Shown: positions 1-4,915, numbered from the stretch's first letter. The stretch is DNA of 5,159 bases from an uncultured beta proteobacterium (GCA_903843315.1 CAIMPQ010000045.1:1-5159), one strand, 5' to 3'. The notes: generated from the letters alone by a model not told the origin. A program made the numbers and translations.

Positions 1-245
1 AAACTGCACAAAAAGAGTGTGCACCTCCAAGAAAAGCATGGGCTAGACAGAATGCCGACAAGCCAGCTAACTTTGGTTGGATGGTAGTCTGCGATGTCAA
101 TGCTAAGAATAGCGCTGGCGATTTTGTCGGCGTTAAGGCTTATATGTTCTTATTCACTAAGACTGGCAATATCTCATATGATCCATCGACATTCTTCCTG
201 AACATCAATGACCATGTGCAATTTATTGATTTGATCCGTAAGTAA
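1..245 (+). CDS. 3' end of an unrecognised protein gene (C-terminal 80 residues)
   Basis: The frame starting at base 3 is open from the window edge to TAA at 243-245, giving 80 residues; the start lies upstream of the window. I do not recognise the family. The visible part has a basic Arg/Lys/Ala stretch (about residues 10-20 of the fragment), then a beta-rich, aromatic segment (FGWMVVCDVNAKN, then YMFLFTKTG), and ends in DLIRK. Two cysteines (fragment residues 6 and 30) could pair if the protein is exported, but no signal peptide can be seen because the N-terminus is missing. A strong intrinsic terminator starts 29 bases after the stop, so this is the last gene of its transcript. That it is a real gene rests on the open frame, plausible composition and the terminator. 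Confidence 0.7.
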   Translation, partial: TAQKECAPPRKAWARQNADKPANFGWMVVCDVNAKNSAGDFVGVKAYMFLFTKTGNISYDPSTFFLNINDHVQFIDLIRK

Positions 246-273
246 GCTAGGTATTAACACTTGCATGATCTTT

Positions 274-297
274 AAAACCACCTTCGGGTGGTTTTTT
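274..297 (+). terminator. Intrinsic terminator of the leftmost gene
   Basis: A nine-base-pair stem (AAAACCACC at 274-282 with GGTGGTTTT at 287-295) closes on a stable TTCG tetraloop, and the 3' arm runs into a T tract (292-297). It lies 29 bases after the stop at 243-245 and 78 bases before the GST start, so it separates the two genes. The A-rich 5' arm would also give a short U tract on the other strand, but no minus-strand gene ends here. Confidence 0.9.
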
Positions 298-374
298 ATT
301 GCATTAACCTATGCAACATACAATTGATATATAGACAAAAATGCTTTGAAGATAAAGTACTTAAGAGAATCTAG

Positions 375-986
375 ATGACGAAGCCCATTTTGTATTCATA
401 CCGGAGATGCCCTTATGCCATGAGGGCTCGTATGGCACTGAAATACGCAGGTATTGAGCTTGAGCACCGGGAGATTGACCTCAGAAATAAGCCGCAATCG
501 ATGTTGTTAGTCTCCCCCAAAGGCACTGTGCCAGTGTTGTGCGTCGACGGCATCATCTTGGAACAAAGTCTGGATATTATGCGTTGGGCATTAGCGAAGT
601 CTGATCCAGATGGTTGGGGTTTGGTTGATGACTCGATTGCGCAGGCTTGGATTGAAAAAAATGACGGCCCATTCAAGATCTTGTTAGATCAATACAAATA
701 TCCAAAAAGGTACCCAGACCTCAAGTCAGAAGAGGTTCTTAGAGCTGTAAATGAGCTGATGCTATTACCAATGGAAGCTGCTTTGCAGACCAATCTGTAT
801 TTATTGGGTAATAACATGACTTGGGTGGACGTCGCTATTTTTCCATTTATCAGGCAGTTTGCAATGGTCAACCCAGAACAGTTTGATGAACTGCCATTCC
901 CATCAATTCAAAAATGGTTAGATCAACAGATTAAATCAGAGCTATTCCATTCGGTGATGCAAAAATACCCCACCTGGACAGATTGA
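375..986 (+). CDS. Glutathione S-transferase-like protein (thioredoxin-fold N-domain with CPY motif)
   Basis: A complete 203-residue cytosolic protein with GST architecture. The N-terminal thioredoxin-like domain (about 1-80) carries R11-C12-P13-Y14 after the first strand, where Omega-type and glutaredoxin-like GSTs have a catalytic cysteine. It also has the TVP53 cis-proline (SPKGTVPVL) and the E63-Q64-S65 motif that binds the gamma-glutamyl part of glutathione. The rest (about 85-203) is the all-helical C-domain. The cysteine in place of Ser/Tyr suggests thiol-transferase, deglutathionylation or dehydroascorbate-reductase-type chemistry rather than classical conjugation; the true substrate cannot be told. 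Length is usual for the family. The ATG at 375 has a modest AGAG Shine-Dalgarno at 364-367. The gene stands alone after a terminator, with only a weak promoter candidate in the 75-base leader. Its end converges on the flavoprotein gene 37 bases away, with no convincing terminator between them. Confidence 0.9.
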   Translation: MTKPILYSYRRCPYAMRARMALKYAGIELEHREIDLRNKPQSMLLVSPKGTVPVLCVDGIILEQSLDIMRWALAKSDPDGWGLVDDSIAQAWIEKNDGPFKILLDQYKYPKRYPDLKSEEVLRAVNELMLLPMEAALQTNLYLLGNNMTWVDVAIFPFIRQFAMVNPEQFDELPFPSIQKWLDQQIKSELFHSVMQKYPTWTD

Positions 987-1023
987 GTAAGGTAATTGGG
1001 GTGAATTAAACTTTTTTACCTGC

Positions 1024-2124
1024 TTATTTAAGACCAAAAAAAGCATTTGCTTCATCAATCATCGAGTCATATTCGTTCAGGTTAGGCTTTTCAGGGCTAC
1101 CCCCTTCAATAAAGGTGCCCCCAATCACCCCAATATCCTGTGGCGCAGAATCGGGTAAATGTTTCGGGAAAATATAAAAAGACCGTTTTACTTTTTGATT
1201 CGCTTCGGTTTTGCCTTCACCGAAGTAAACCAAAATCATGTAGTTCATGTTTTTGGGAACTTGATTTTTTAACATAATCAAATGCCCCTGAACCGGAACT
1301 AGGGTGGCGTCCTTTGCTAATTCAACCGCACCAAGACCGCTACAGTTAAAAATAAACTTTTGCTCTAGCTGCTCAAATGAGGTAATTTTCCCCAGGACAA
1401 TTTTGATGTGATGTGTATTAATGAAGTCATGTAACTCGGCCATGAGTAAGGCCGTATTCATAAAGATACCATCGTCATACACCACCATCTTCCGGGTCGT
1501 GCCATTACAAAAATCCAAAATCACTTCTTTGGCGGGGTTCATAACCTTGCCTACATAGGCCTCCAGTCCAGAATCTTCCCGGCTATTGAAATAGCTCGGA
1601 ACTAAGCGAGCACCTTGCTTGAAGTCATTATTTTTGTTTCTAGCGACATCATCATAAAAGCGATAGGCATCAATACCAATTTGGTCAATGATAGGTTGCA
1701 TAGCATGGTCGTTATCCATTGAGACAGGCGCTAACAAGCCACCGGCGTAATGAGAGGCCAAGGAGTCTATCTTTTCGGCATAGATAGTGATATTGCTATA
1801 GCCCCGCTTGACTAAATCGTAAGCAGTAAATAGCCCAACTAAGCCAGCGCCAATAATGGCGATAGGAGTGGATTTATCAAATAACTCTTGACCCAGTGGT
1901 GAATCAATCAATAATGAATTGACGTACTTTGTTGATCCTGGCCCAAGCGTCCAGCCACCGCCACCATGACCATAATTATGGGCAATGACTTTACCGTTTT
2001 GTTGCTCAATACTTAAATTGGGCATGCCATGTTTCATGGGGCGATAGCATAGAATTTTTTCACCCAAATTCACCTGCTCAAACGCGGGTGGGACAATTTT
2101 GCGGATTTCAATCGATTTGGTCAT
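1024..2124 (-). CDS. D-amino-acid-oxidase-type FAD oxidoreductase with circularly permuted domain order
   Basis: A 366-residue flavoprotein of the DAO superfamily, expected to oxidise an amine or amino acid with FAD. The FAD dinucleotide-binding motif is G92-A-G94-L-V-G97, with E117 ending the second strand, then S124-HYAGGLLAP133, the N260-C-S-G263 flavin contact and the FYIFP strand with Y317. Y317 matches the second active-site tyrosine (Tyr228) of pig DAAO; the Tyr224 position is a lysine. Unusually, the block that ends ordinary DAO proteins comes first: Y27-R28-P29 (equivalent to the substrate-carboxylate arginine, Arg283 of pig DAAO) and H49-NYGHGG-55, both before the GxGxxG. The C-terminus stops after GGTF and an acidic helix, just where the N-terminal block would normally continue, so nothing seems missing. 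The ATG at 2124 has a weak upstream AGG as Shine-Dalgarno. It is divergent from the CoA-transferase remnant. Substrate is unknown; family assignment is firm. Confidence 0.9.
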   Translation of the reverse strand: MTKSIEIRKIVPPAFEQVNLGEKILCYRPMKHGMPNLSIEQQNGKVIAHNYGHGGGGWTLGPGSTKYVNSLLIDSPLGQELFDKSTPIAIIGAGLVGLFTAYDLVKRGYSNITIYAEKIDSLASHYAGGLLAPVSMDNDHAMQPIIDQIGIDAYRFYDDVARNKNNDFKQGARLVPSYFNSREDSGLEAYVGKVMNPAKEVILDFCNGTTRKMVVYDDGIFMNTALLMAELHDFINTHHIKIVLGKITSFEQLEQKFIFNCSGLGAVELAKDATLVPVQGHLIMLKNQVPKNMNYMILVYFGEGKTEANQKVKRSFYIFPKHLPDSAPQDIGVIGGTFIEGGSPEKPNLNEYDSMIDEANAFFGLK

Positions 2125-2148
2125 GGAATGCCTAATGGTGGTTGGTAG

Positions 2149-2160
2149 ATCTCGCGAGAT
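2149..2160. promoter_or_regulatory. 12-bp perfect palindrome between divergent genes (possible operator)
   Basis: ATCTCGCGAGAT is a perfect inverted repeat without spacer. It lies 25 bases upstream of the flavoprotein start and upstream of the CoA-transferase remnant, a position suited to a dimeric regulator serving a divergent pair. No regulator gene is in the window, and only one copy was seen, so the operator role is a guess from symmetry and position. Confidence 0.3.
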
Positions 2161-2168
2161 GGAGCTCG

Positions 2169-2199
2169 TTTAAACCTAGCGTTCAATTTCGTGAATAAT
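2169..2199 (+). promoter_or_regulatory. Weak sigma70-like promoter candidate for the CoA-transferase remnant and permease
   Basis: AATAAT at 2194-2199 matches the -10 consensus at five of six positions. TTTAAA at 2169-2174 matches the -35 box at four of six, but the spacer is long (19 bases). Transcription from about 2206 would give a leader of about 50 bases before the Shine-Dalgarno at 2245. It is the best candidate found for expression of the downstream permease, since nothing better was seen just ahead of 2523. Confidence 0.22.
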
Positions 2200-2254
2200 G
2201 GGCTAATCTTACAAGAAGTTTTTAACTCAAGCAGTTCCCAAAACGGAGAGACTT

Positions 2255-2431
2255 ATGCAACATCGCCCATCCACTAGCCACTTACACGAAGGTAAGCCTG
2301 GAAAGGTCATGACGGCTCGTGAAGCGGTTCAATTGATAGGTGATGGCGATACCTTTGCAACCGGTGGATTTATCGGCATTGTATTTGCTGAAAATATTGG
2401 CATATCTTATATCACCAGGCTAATGGCATGA
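2255..2431 (+). pseudogene. N-terminal remnant of an acyl-CoA:acetate/3-ketoacid CoA-transferase
   Basis: The frame starts at ATG 2255 behind a strong Shine-Dalgarno (GGAGAG at 2245-2250, four-base spacing) and encodes 58 residues up to TGA 2429-2431. After an 18-residue lead, residues 19-47 (MTAREAVQLIGDGDT, then ATGGFIGIVFAEN) match the first strand-helix unit and glycine-rich loop of the family I CoA-transferases of the YdiF/propionate CoA-transferase type. Those enzymes are about 500 residues or more and carry a catalytic glutamate in the second half, so about nine tenths of the protein, including the active site, is gone. Homology fades at about residue 49 (base 2400), where a different gene remnant starts in another frame. 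The fragment cannot be an enzyme. Its intact start and ribosome site suggest the loss is fairly recent, or that translation is kept because it feeds the genes downstream. Confidence 0.8.
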
Positions 2432-2523
2432 TGACTGTCATGCAATACGAGAGTGTACCCACCGCCCAAATTATTCAGAATGCTCAGACTACTAAACCCA
2501 AGTCATTTGATATTCACAATTGA
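2392..2523 (+). pseudogene. 3' remnant of an unidentified gene, fused behind the CoA-transferase fragment
   Basis: A second frame opens after TGA 2389-2391 and runs to TGA 2521-2523, about 43 codons. From about base 2401 it reads like a genuine protein C-terminus (HILYHQANGMMTVMQYE, then VPTAQIIQNAQ, ending FDIHN). I do not recognise the family. The only in-frame ATG codons are 2428, 2431 and 2440. ATG 2428 overlaps the stop of the CoA-transferase fragment (ATGA), so a 31-residue peptide could be made by re-initiation. Its stop overlaps the permease start (TGATG). The likeliest reading is that this was the last part of a full gene lying just upstream of the permease in one operon. A deletion with endpoints near 2395-2405 then removed its body together with most of the CoA-transferase. 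The alternative, a functional small leader peptide, is less likely. Confidence 0.5.
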
Positions 2524-3986
2524 TGCTTAAATCTAGCGATCCGCATAAATTCAAAATTGGGATTCTGTCATTAGCAATCATTAATGTGATTGTGATATTT
2601 GACCTCACGGGACTCGCATCACAAGCGGAGTATGGTTTATCGTCTATTTTCTATTACCTATTTGCTGCACTCTTCTTTTTGATTCCAATTTGTTTCGTTG
2701 CGGCTGAGCTTGGTACAACCTACCCTAATGCTGGTGGCGTTTTTCGCTGGGTTGGGCAGGCCTTTGGACCTAGGTGGGGATTTGTGGCTATTTTTTTGCA
2801 ATGGGTCAATGCCCCCATATTCTTTCCAACCACACTGGCATTCGCGTGGATAGCATTGGTTTTTATCAACCCTAATCTTGCTGCTGATTCCAAAATTGCA
2901 GCAAATTCAAACTATGCTCCCATAGTTATTCTCATGATTTTGTGGCTAGCTATATTTGCAGCTCTGCGGGGCTTTAAATCGACAACTTGGACAACAATTA
3001 CTTTTGGACTGATCGGCACCATTATTCCTGCTGGAATTCTGAGTTTTTTAGGCTTTCTTTATTTTTTTCAGGGAAATCCCATTCAGATTAGCGTTGGATG
3101 GAGTGAATTTATTCCAAAAATGTCTGGCTTCAGTGGTTTAGTACTGGCCGCAGCTATTTTTCTGGATTATGCAGGGATGGAGATGAGCTTCGTTCATATT
3201 GAGAATACAAAAAACCCTCAAAAAACGTATTCCTTAGCCATCCTGTTCTCAACCTTTTTTATTGTTTGTATATTTGTATTGACTACTCTACCTATTAGCT
3301 TTGTGATACCCGCTGCACAAATTAATTTGACAGAAAGCTTATTAATGGCTTTTGATAGCTTGTTACGTTTTTATGGCCTGCCTTGGGCAAGCCCAGTAAT
3401 CGCAGCCCTGTTAGTAGTGGGTATCGCTGGACAATTGATCGTTTGGTTAGCGGGACCATCGGTAGCAATGTTGAGTATAGGCAGAGCGGGCTTTTTACCG
3501 CCCATATTTCATAAAGTAAATAGTCATAATGCCCCTCGTAACATCTTATTGTTGATGGGCCTGATTGTGACTATTCTGGTGATTACTTTTAAGATACTTC
3601 CTAGTGTTCAAGCAGTATTCCAAATGCTGACTCAATTGGCTAGTTTGCTGTATTTAATTATGTACATCATGATGTTCAGCGCATGTATTTATTTGCGTTA
3701 TGCATTGCCCAATATCGAACGACCCTTTCAAATTCCGGGTGGAAAAGTAGGGCTCTGGATTTGTAATGGGGTTGGAATATTTAGTTCACTTTTTGGTTTC
3801 TATGTTTCCCTCATTCCGCCTTCTCAAATCCCGGTTGGAAACCCAGCCACCTATGTTGCTATTCTGATTGTGGGAAGCATTATTTTTATTGCTACCCCTA
3901 TCGTGCTTTATTCGCTTCGTAAACCGAGCTGGGTCATGGAGAACAATGAGAATCCTCTTAAGGCGTTTATTAAAATTAAGCCCTAA
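2523..3986 (+). CDS. APC-superfamily amino-acid permease, GadC-like (glutamate:GABA antiporter type)
   Basis: A complete 487-residue inner-membrane transporter with about twelve hydrophobic helices, roughly at 12-30, 42-62, 86-110, 132-150, 157-180, 200-220, 237-265, 290-312, 340-358, 365-390, 408-430 and 445-466. Family marks are the AAELGTTYPNAGGVFRWV loop after TM2, then FGPRWGF, FLDYAGMEMS with IENTKNPQKTY after TM6, and GPSVAMLSIGRAGFLPP after TM8. These parallel the AAEMAT..GGVF.WV, GPRWGFAA and GPSRGM segments of GadC-type antiporters. The substrate cannot be assigned; amino acid or amine exchange is expected. I start it at ATG 2523 rather than the TTG one codon earlier, because ATG forms a TGATG overlap with the stop of the upstream remnant. 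No Shine-Dalgarno is visible before 2523, which suggests translational coupling. It was probably the downstream gene of a now-broken operon. No strong plus-strand terminator follows. Confidence 0.9.
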   Translation: MLKSSDPHKFKIGILSLAIINVIVIFDLTGLASQAEYGLSSIFYYLFAALFFLIPICFVAAELGTTYPNAGGVFRWVGQAFGPRWGFVAIFLQWVNAPIFFPTTLAFAWIALVFINPNLAADSKIAANSNYAPIVILMILWLAIFAALRGFKSTTWTTITFGLIGTIIPAGILSFLGFLYFFQGNPIQISVGWSEFIPKMSGFSGLVLAAAIFLDYAGMEMSFVHIENTKNPQKTYSLAILFSTFFIVCIFVLTTLPISFVIPAAQINLTESLLMAFDSLLRFYGLPWASPVIAALLVVGIAGQLIVWLAGPSVAMLSIGRAGFLPPIFHKVNSHNAPRNILLLMGLIVTILVITFKILPSVQAVFQMLTQLASLLYLIMYIMMFSACIYLRYALPNIERPFQIPGGKVGLWICNGVGIFSSLFGFYVSLIPPSQIPVGNPATYVAILIVGSIIFIATPIVLYSLRKPSWVMENNENPLKAFIKIKP

Positions 3987-4052
3987 TGTGCCGGTGAGCC
4001 GGGATAGTCAAATTTAGGGGGCTAGCGTTAAGGCTACACAAAAAATTTCCAC

Positions 4053-4080
4053 AAAGAAAAAGCCCCGCAGAGCGAGGCTT
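4053..4080 (-). terminator. Intrinsic terminator of the small exported-protein gene
   Basis: Read on the minus strand, an eight-pair stem with one mismatch (AAGCCTCGC with GCGGGGCTT, bases 4060-4068 and 4072-4080) closes on a three-base loop and is followed by TTT-C-TTT. It begins 26 bases after the stop of the minus-strand gene. On the plus strand the hairpin lacks a following T tract, so it would stop permease transcripts only weakly. Confidence 0.8.
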
Positions 4081-4106
4081 AGTAATGGTAGTGGGTCAGT
4101 TAAGAT

Positions 4107-4541
4107 TTACTGTGCAGCAACTACACAATTTGGTATTGATAGGACTGCCTTAGAAATATCCCCTTTAGGTGTCTCAATGATGCGCGGAGTTGCGCAGCTA
4201 AATGTTTTATTAGCGTACTGTGGAAGACTACTTGGGGAGAATTTTATCGATCGAATTGCGTGAGAGACTCCTGAAGGAATTTCATCTTTTTTAAGGCTAT
4301 CCACATAGTTCTTAAATATCCCTGGAGATAGTTTATTTAATTTATTTTGGTGGAGCAGATATAACTCCGAACCTGGTCCTGCAGGCATGCTTATCGAAAT
4401 TTCACCCTTTGGCGAAGTAGAGGCGATAGTTCCACAAATATTTTCACCAGCAATAACTAATGGTTGCTGAGCTCCTTGGCAAGCAGCGAAAGAAGCAAGG
4501 GGGAGGGTAGATAAGAGAATGCTTAGTAAATATTTTTTCAT
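4107..4541 (-). CDS. Small exported protein with four cysteines, function unknown
   Basis: A 144-residue protein that I do not recognise. It begins with a clear Sec signal peptide: MKK, a hydrophobic core (YLLSILLSTLPLA) and an ASFA-A cleavage site after residue 19. The mature part of about 125 residues should be periplasmic or secreted. A lipoprotein reading with C21 as the anchor is possible but the lipobox (F-A-A-C) is poor. The mature chain has exactly four cysteines (21, 36, 116, 139), enough for two disulfides. A motif C-x(7)-SPKGEIS at 36-49 recurs as C-x(8)-TPKGDIS at 116-130, each followed within eight residues by a Ser-x-Pro-type end, so the protein may contain two related lobes. 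The start is the ATG at 4541, placed by AAGG six bases upstream; the TTG two codons earlier would overlap that spacing. It is a single gene with its own terminator, converging with the permease. Confidence 0.8.
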   Translation of the reverse strand: MKKYLLSILLSTLPLASFAACQGAQQPLVIAGENICGTIASTSPKGEISISMPAGPGSELYLLHQNKLNKLSPGIFKNYVDSLKKDEIPSGVSHAIRSIKFSPSSLPQYANKTFSCATPRIIETPKGDISKAVLSIPNCVVAAQ

Positions 4542-4547
4542 CTTCAA

Positions 4548-4551
4548 CCTT
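4548..4551 (-). promoter_or_regulatory. Shine-Dalgarno that fixes the start of the exported-protein gene
   Basis: On the minus strand AAGG lies six bases before the ATG at 4541-4539 and would touch the alternative TTG at 4547. The spacing selects the ATG, which also gives a standard MKK signal-peptide start. Confidence 0.6.
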
Positions 4552-4599
4552 ATTAGAAGTAGGTAGTCTCAAGCAACATATAGATTAAGTTGCGCTATA

Positions 4600-4611
4600 T
4601 TTTTATAAAAA
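4600..4611. repeat. 12-bp AT palindrome (TTTTTATAAAAA)
   Basis: A perfect inverted repeat within the leader region of the minus-strand exported-protein gene, about 60 bases upstream of its start. In an AT-rich spacer such a sequence can occur by chance, and on the minus strand it also contains a TATAAA that could serve as a weak -10 box. Confidence 0.35.
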
Positions 4612-4662
4612 GCAGGCTCAGTATAGCCTTAGAAACTTGAGGATATTCCGCCTTTTTGCGAT

Positions 4663-4678
4663 AGTTTTATATAAAACT
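4663..4678. repeat. 16-bp perfect palindrome (AGTTTTATATAAAACT)
   Basis: The sequence is identical to its reverse complement over 16 bases, longer than expected for chance in a spacer of this size although AT-rich. It lies about 120 bases upstream of the exported-protein start. It could be a regulator site or part of a cruciform; no T tract suited to termination follows on either strand. Confidence 0.45.
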
Positions 4679-4707
4679 GAACTAAAGATAAAGCTATCTA
4701 AAGGTGG

Positions 4708-4755
4708 GTTTTGGAGCTTCTGGGGTGCGGACGAGAGTGACTGCACCAAAACTCC
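4708..4755 (-). other. Hairpin-forming stretch with tRNA-3'-end-like sequence (possible tRNA or att remnant)
   Basis: On the minus strand, AGTCACTCTCGTCCGCACC (4742-4724) resembles the T-arm 3' strand plus acceptor 3' strand of a bacterial tRNA, preceded by GGAGT and followed by CCCA. There is no matching 5' acceptor, D-arm or anticodon arm, so no tRNA gene exists here. The stretch can also fold in two exclusive ways: GGAG/CTCC around GGTGC/GCACC, or GTTTTGG/CCAAAAC. The tRNA likeness is judged by eye from memory of tRNA-Leu-type ends and may be fortuitous. Confidence 0.2.
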
Positions 4756-4860
4756 TTAGAGTTCGGATCTAACGGATTCAATAGCTGCTTTAATGCCGGC
4801 AGAATCTCATGGCAGAGAGATACCCAATATTGCCTTTTTTGACCATCTTTTTTTGACCAT
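4756..4860 (-). pseudogene. 35-codon remnant reading frame with one in-frame TGA
   Basis: From ATG 4860 the frame reads a basic start (MVKKRWSKK), a hydrophobic ILGISLP, then TGA at codon 18, then DSAGIKAAIESVRSEL and TAA at 4758-4756. The part after the TGA looks like an ordinary protein C-terminus, in the same frame as the part before it, which suggests one point mutation in a formerly coding stretch. I do not recognise the family. The first codons overlap a 14-bp tandem duplication, so the start may be artificial. There is no Shine-Dalgarno before the ATG, but a good promoter ends two or three bases upstream, which would give a leaderless transcript. A chance frame remains quite possible. 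Confidence 0.25.
4833..4860. repeat. Tandem duplication of 14 bp
   Basis: CCTTTTTTGACCAT (4833-4846) is followed directly by CTTTTTTTGACCAT (4847-4860), thirteen of fourteen bases alike. Each copy holds TTGACC, a -35-like hexamer, but neither is followed by a -10 box at proper distance. Replication slippage at the T tract is the simplest origin. Confidence 0.8.
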
Positions 4861-4868
4861 TAATCGTC

Positions 4869-4898
4869 AATATAGTGAATACTTATTTCTGCTGTCAA
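4869..4898 (-). promoter_or_regulatory. Sigma70-like promoter reading leftward into the spacer
   Basis: On the minus strand a perfect -35 box TTGACA (4898-4893) and TATATT (4874-4869, five of six) are separated by 18 bases. The start would be near 4862, just before the ATG at 4860. This is the best promoter match in the window. It could drive the remnant frame, a small RNA, or a leader of about 320 bases for the exported-protein gene. Confidence 0.45.
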
Positions 4899-4906
4899 TC
4901 AAACTT

Positions 4907-4915
4907 TGCTATAAC
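4907..4915 (+). promoter_or_regulatory. Extended -10 promoter candidate for adc
   Basis: TGCTATAAC gives the TGn extension plus a five-of-six -10 hexamer (TATAAC at 4910-4915); the -35 region is poor, as is common for extended -10 promoters. Transcription from about 4922 gives a leader of about 53 bases to the ATG at 4975. The leftward promoter -35 box (4893-4898) lies within its upstream region, so the two promoters overlap and may compete. A second candidate (TTGACT at 4929 with TTTTAT at 4952) would start too close to the ATG. Confidence 0.4.

Noticed and set aside
324..356. TTGATA at 324 with GATAAA at 351 as the GST promoter
   Set aside because: The spacing of 21 bases is too long and the -10 match is poor.
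413..871. Two minus-strand open frames (413-676 and 689-871) inside the GST-like gene
   Set aside because: They lie wholly opposite a well-supported gene, have no ribosome sites and no recognisable protein features; they are antisense shadows.
991..1020. GGTAA...TTACC pairing between the convergent GST and flavoprotein genes as a bidirectional terminator
   Set aside because: The stem is only five or six pairs with a loop of about 20 bases and lacks T tracts after it on either strand.
2162..2175. GAGCTCGTTTAAAC, identical to a joined SacI-PmeI linker found in some cloning vectors
   Set aside because: The bases on both sides do not continue as vector sequence and the surroundings are natural spacer; it is made of two short palindromes and is probably coincidence.
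2520..2522. TTG as start codon of the permease
   Set aside because: The adjoining ATG at 2523 forms the typical TGATG overlap, and no ribosome site favours TTG.
3989..4036. Short inverted repeats (CCGG-tgag-CCGG and TAGC/GCTA) after the permease as a terminator
   Set aside because: Four-pair stems with no following T tract cannot be supported as a terminator.
4545..4547. TTG as start codon of the exported protein
   Set aside because: It directly abuts the AAGG ribosome site at 4548-4551; the ATG at 4541 has the right six-base spacing.
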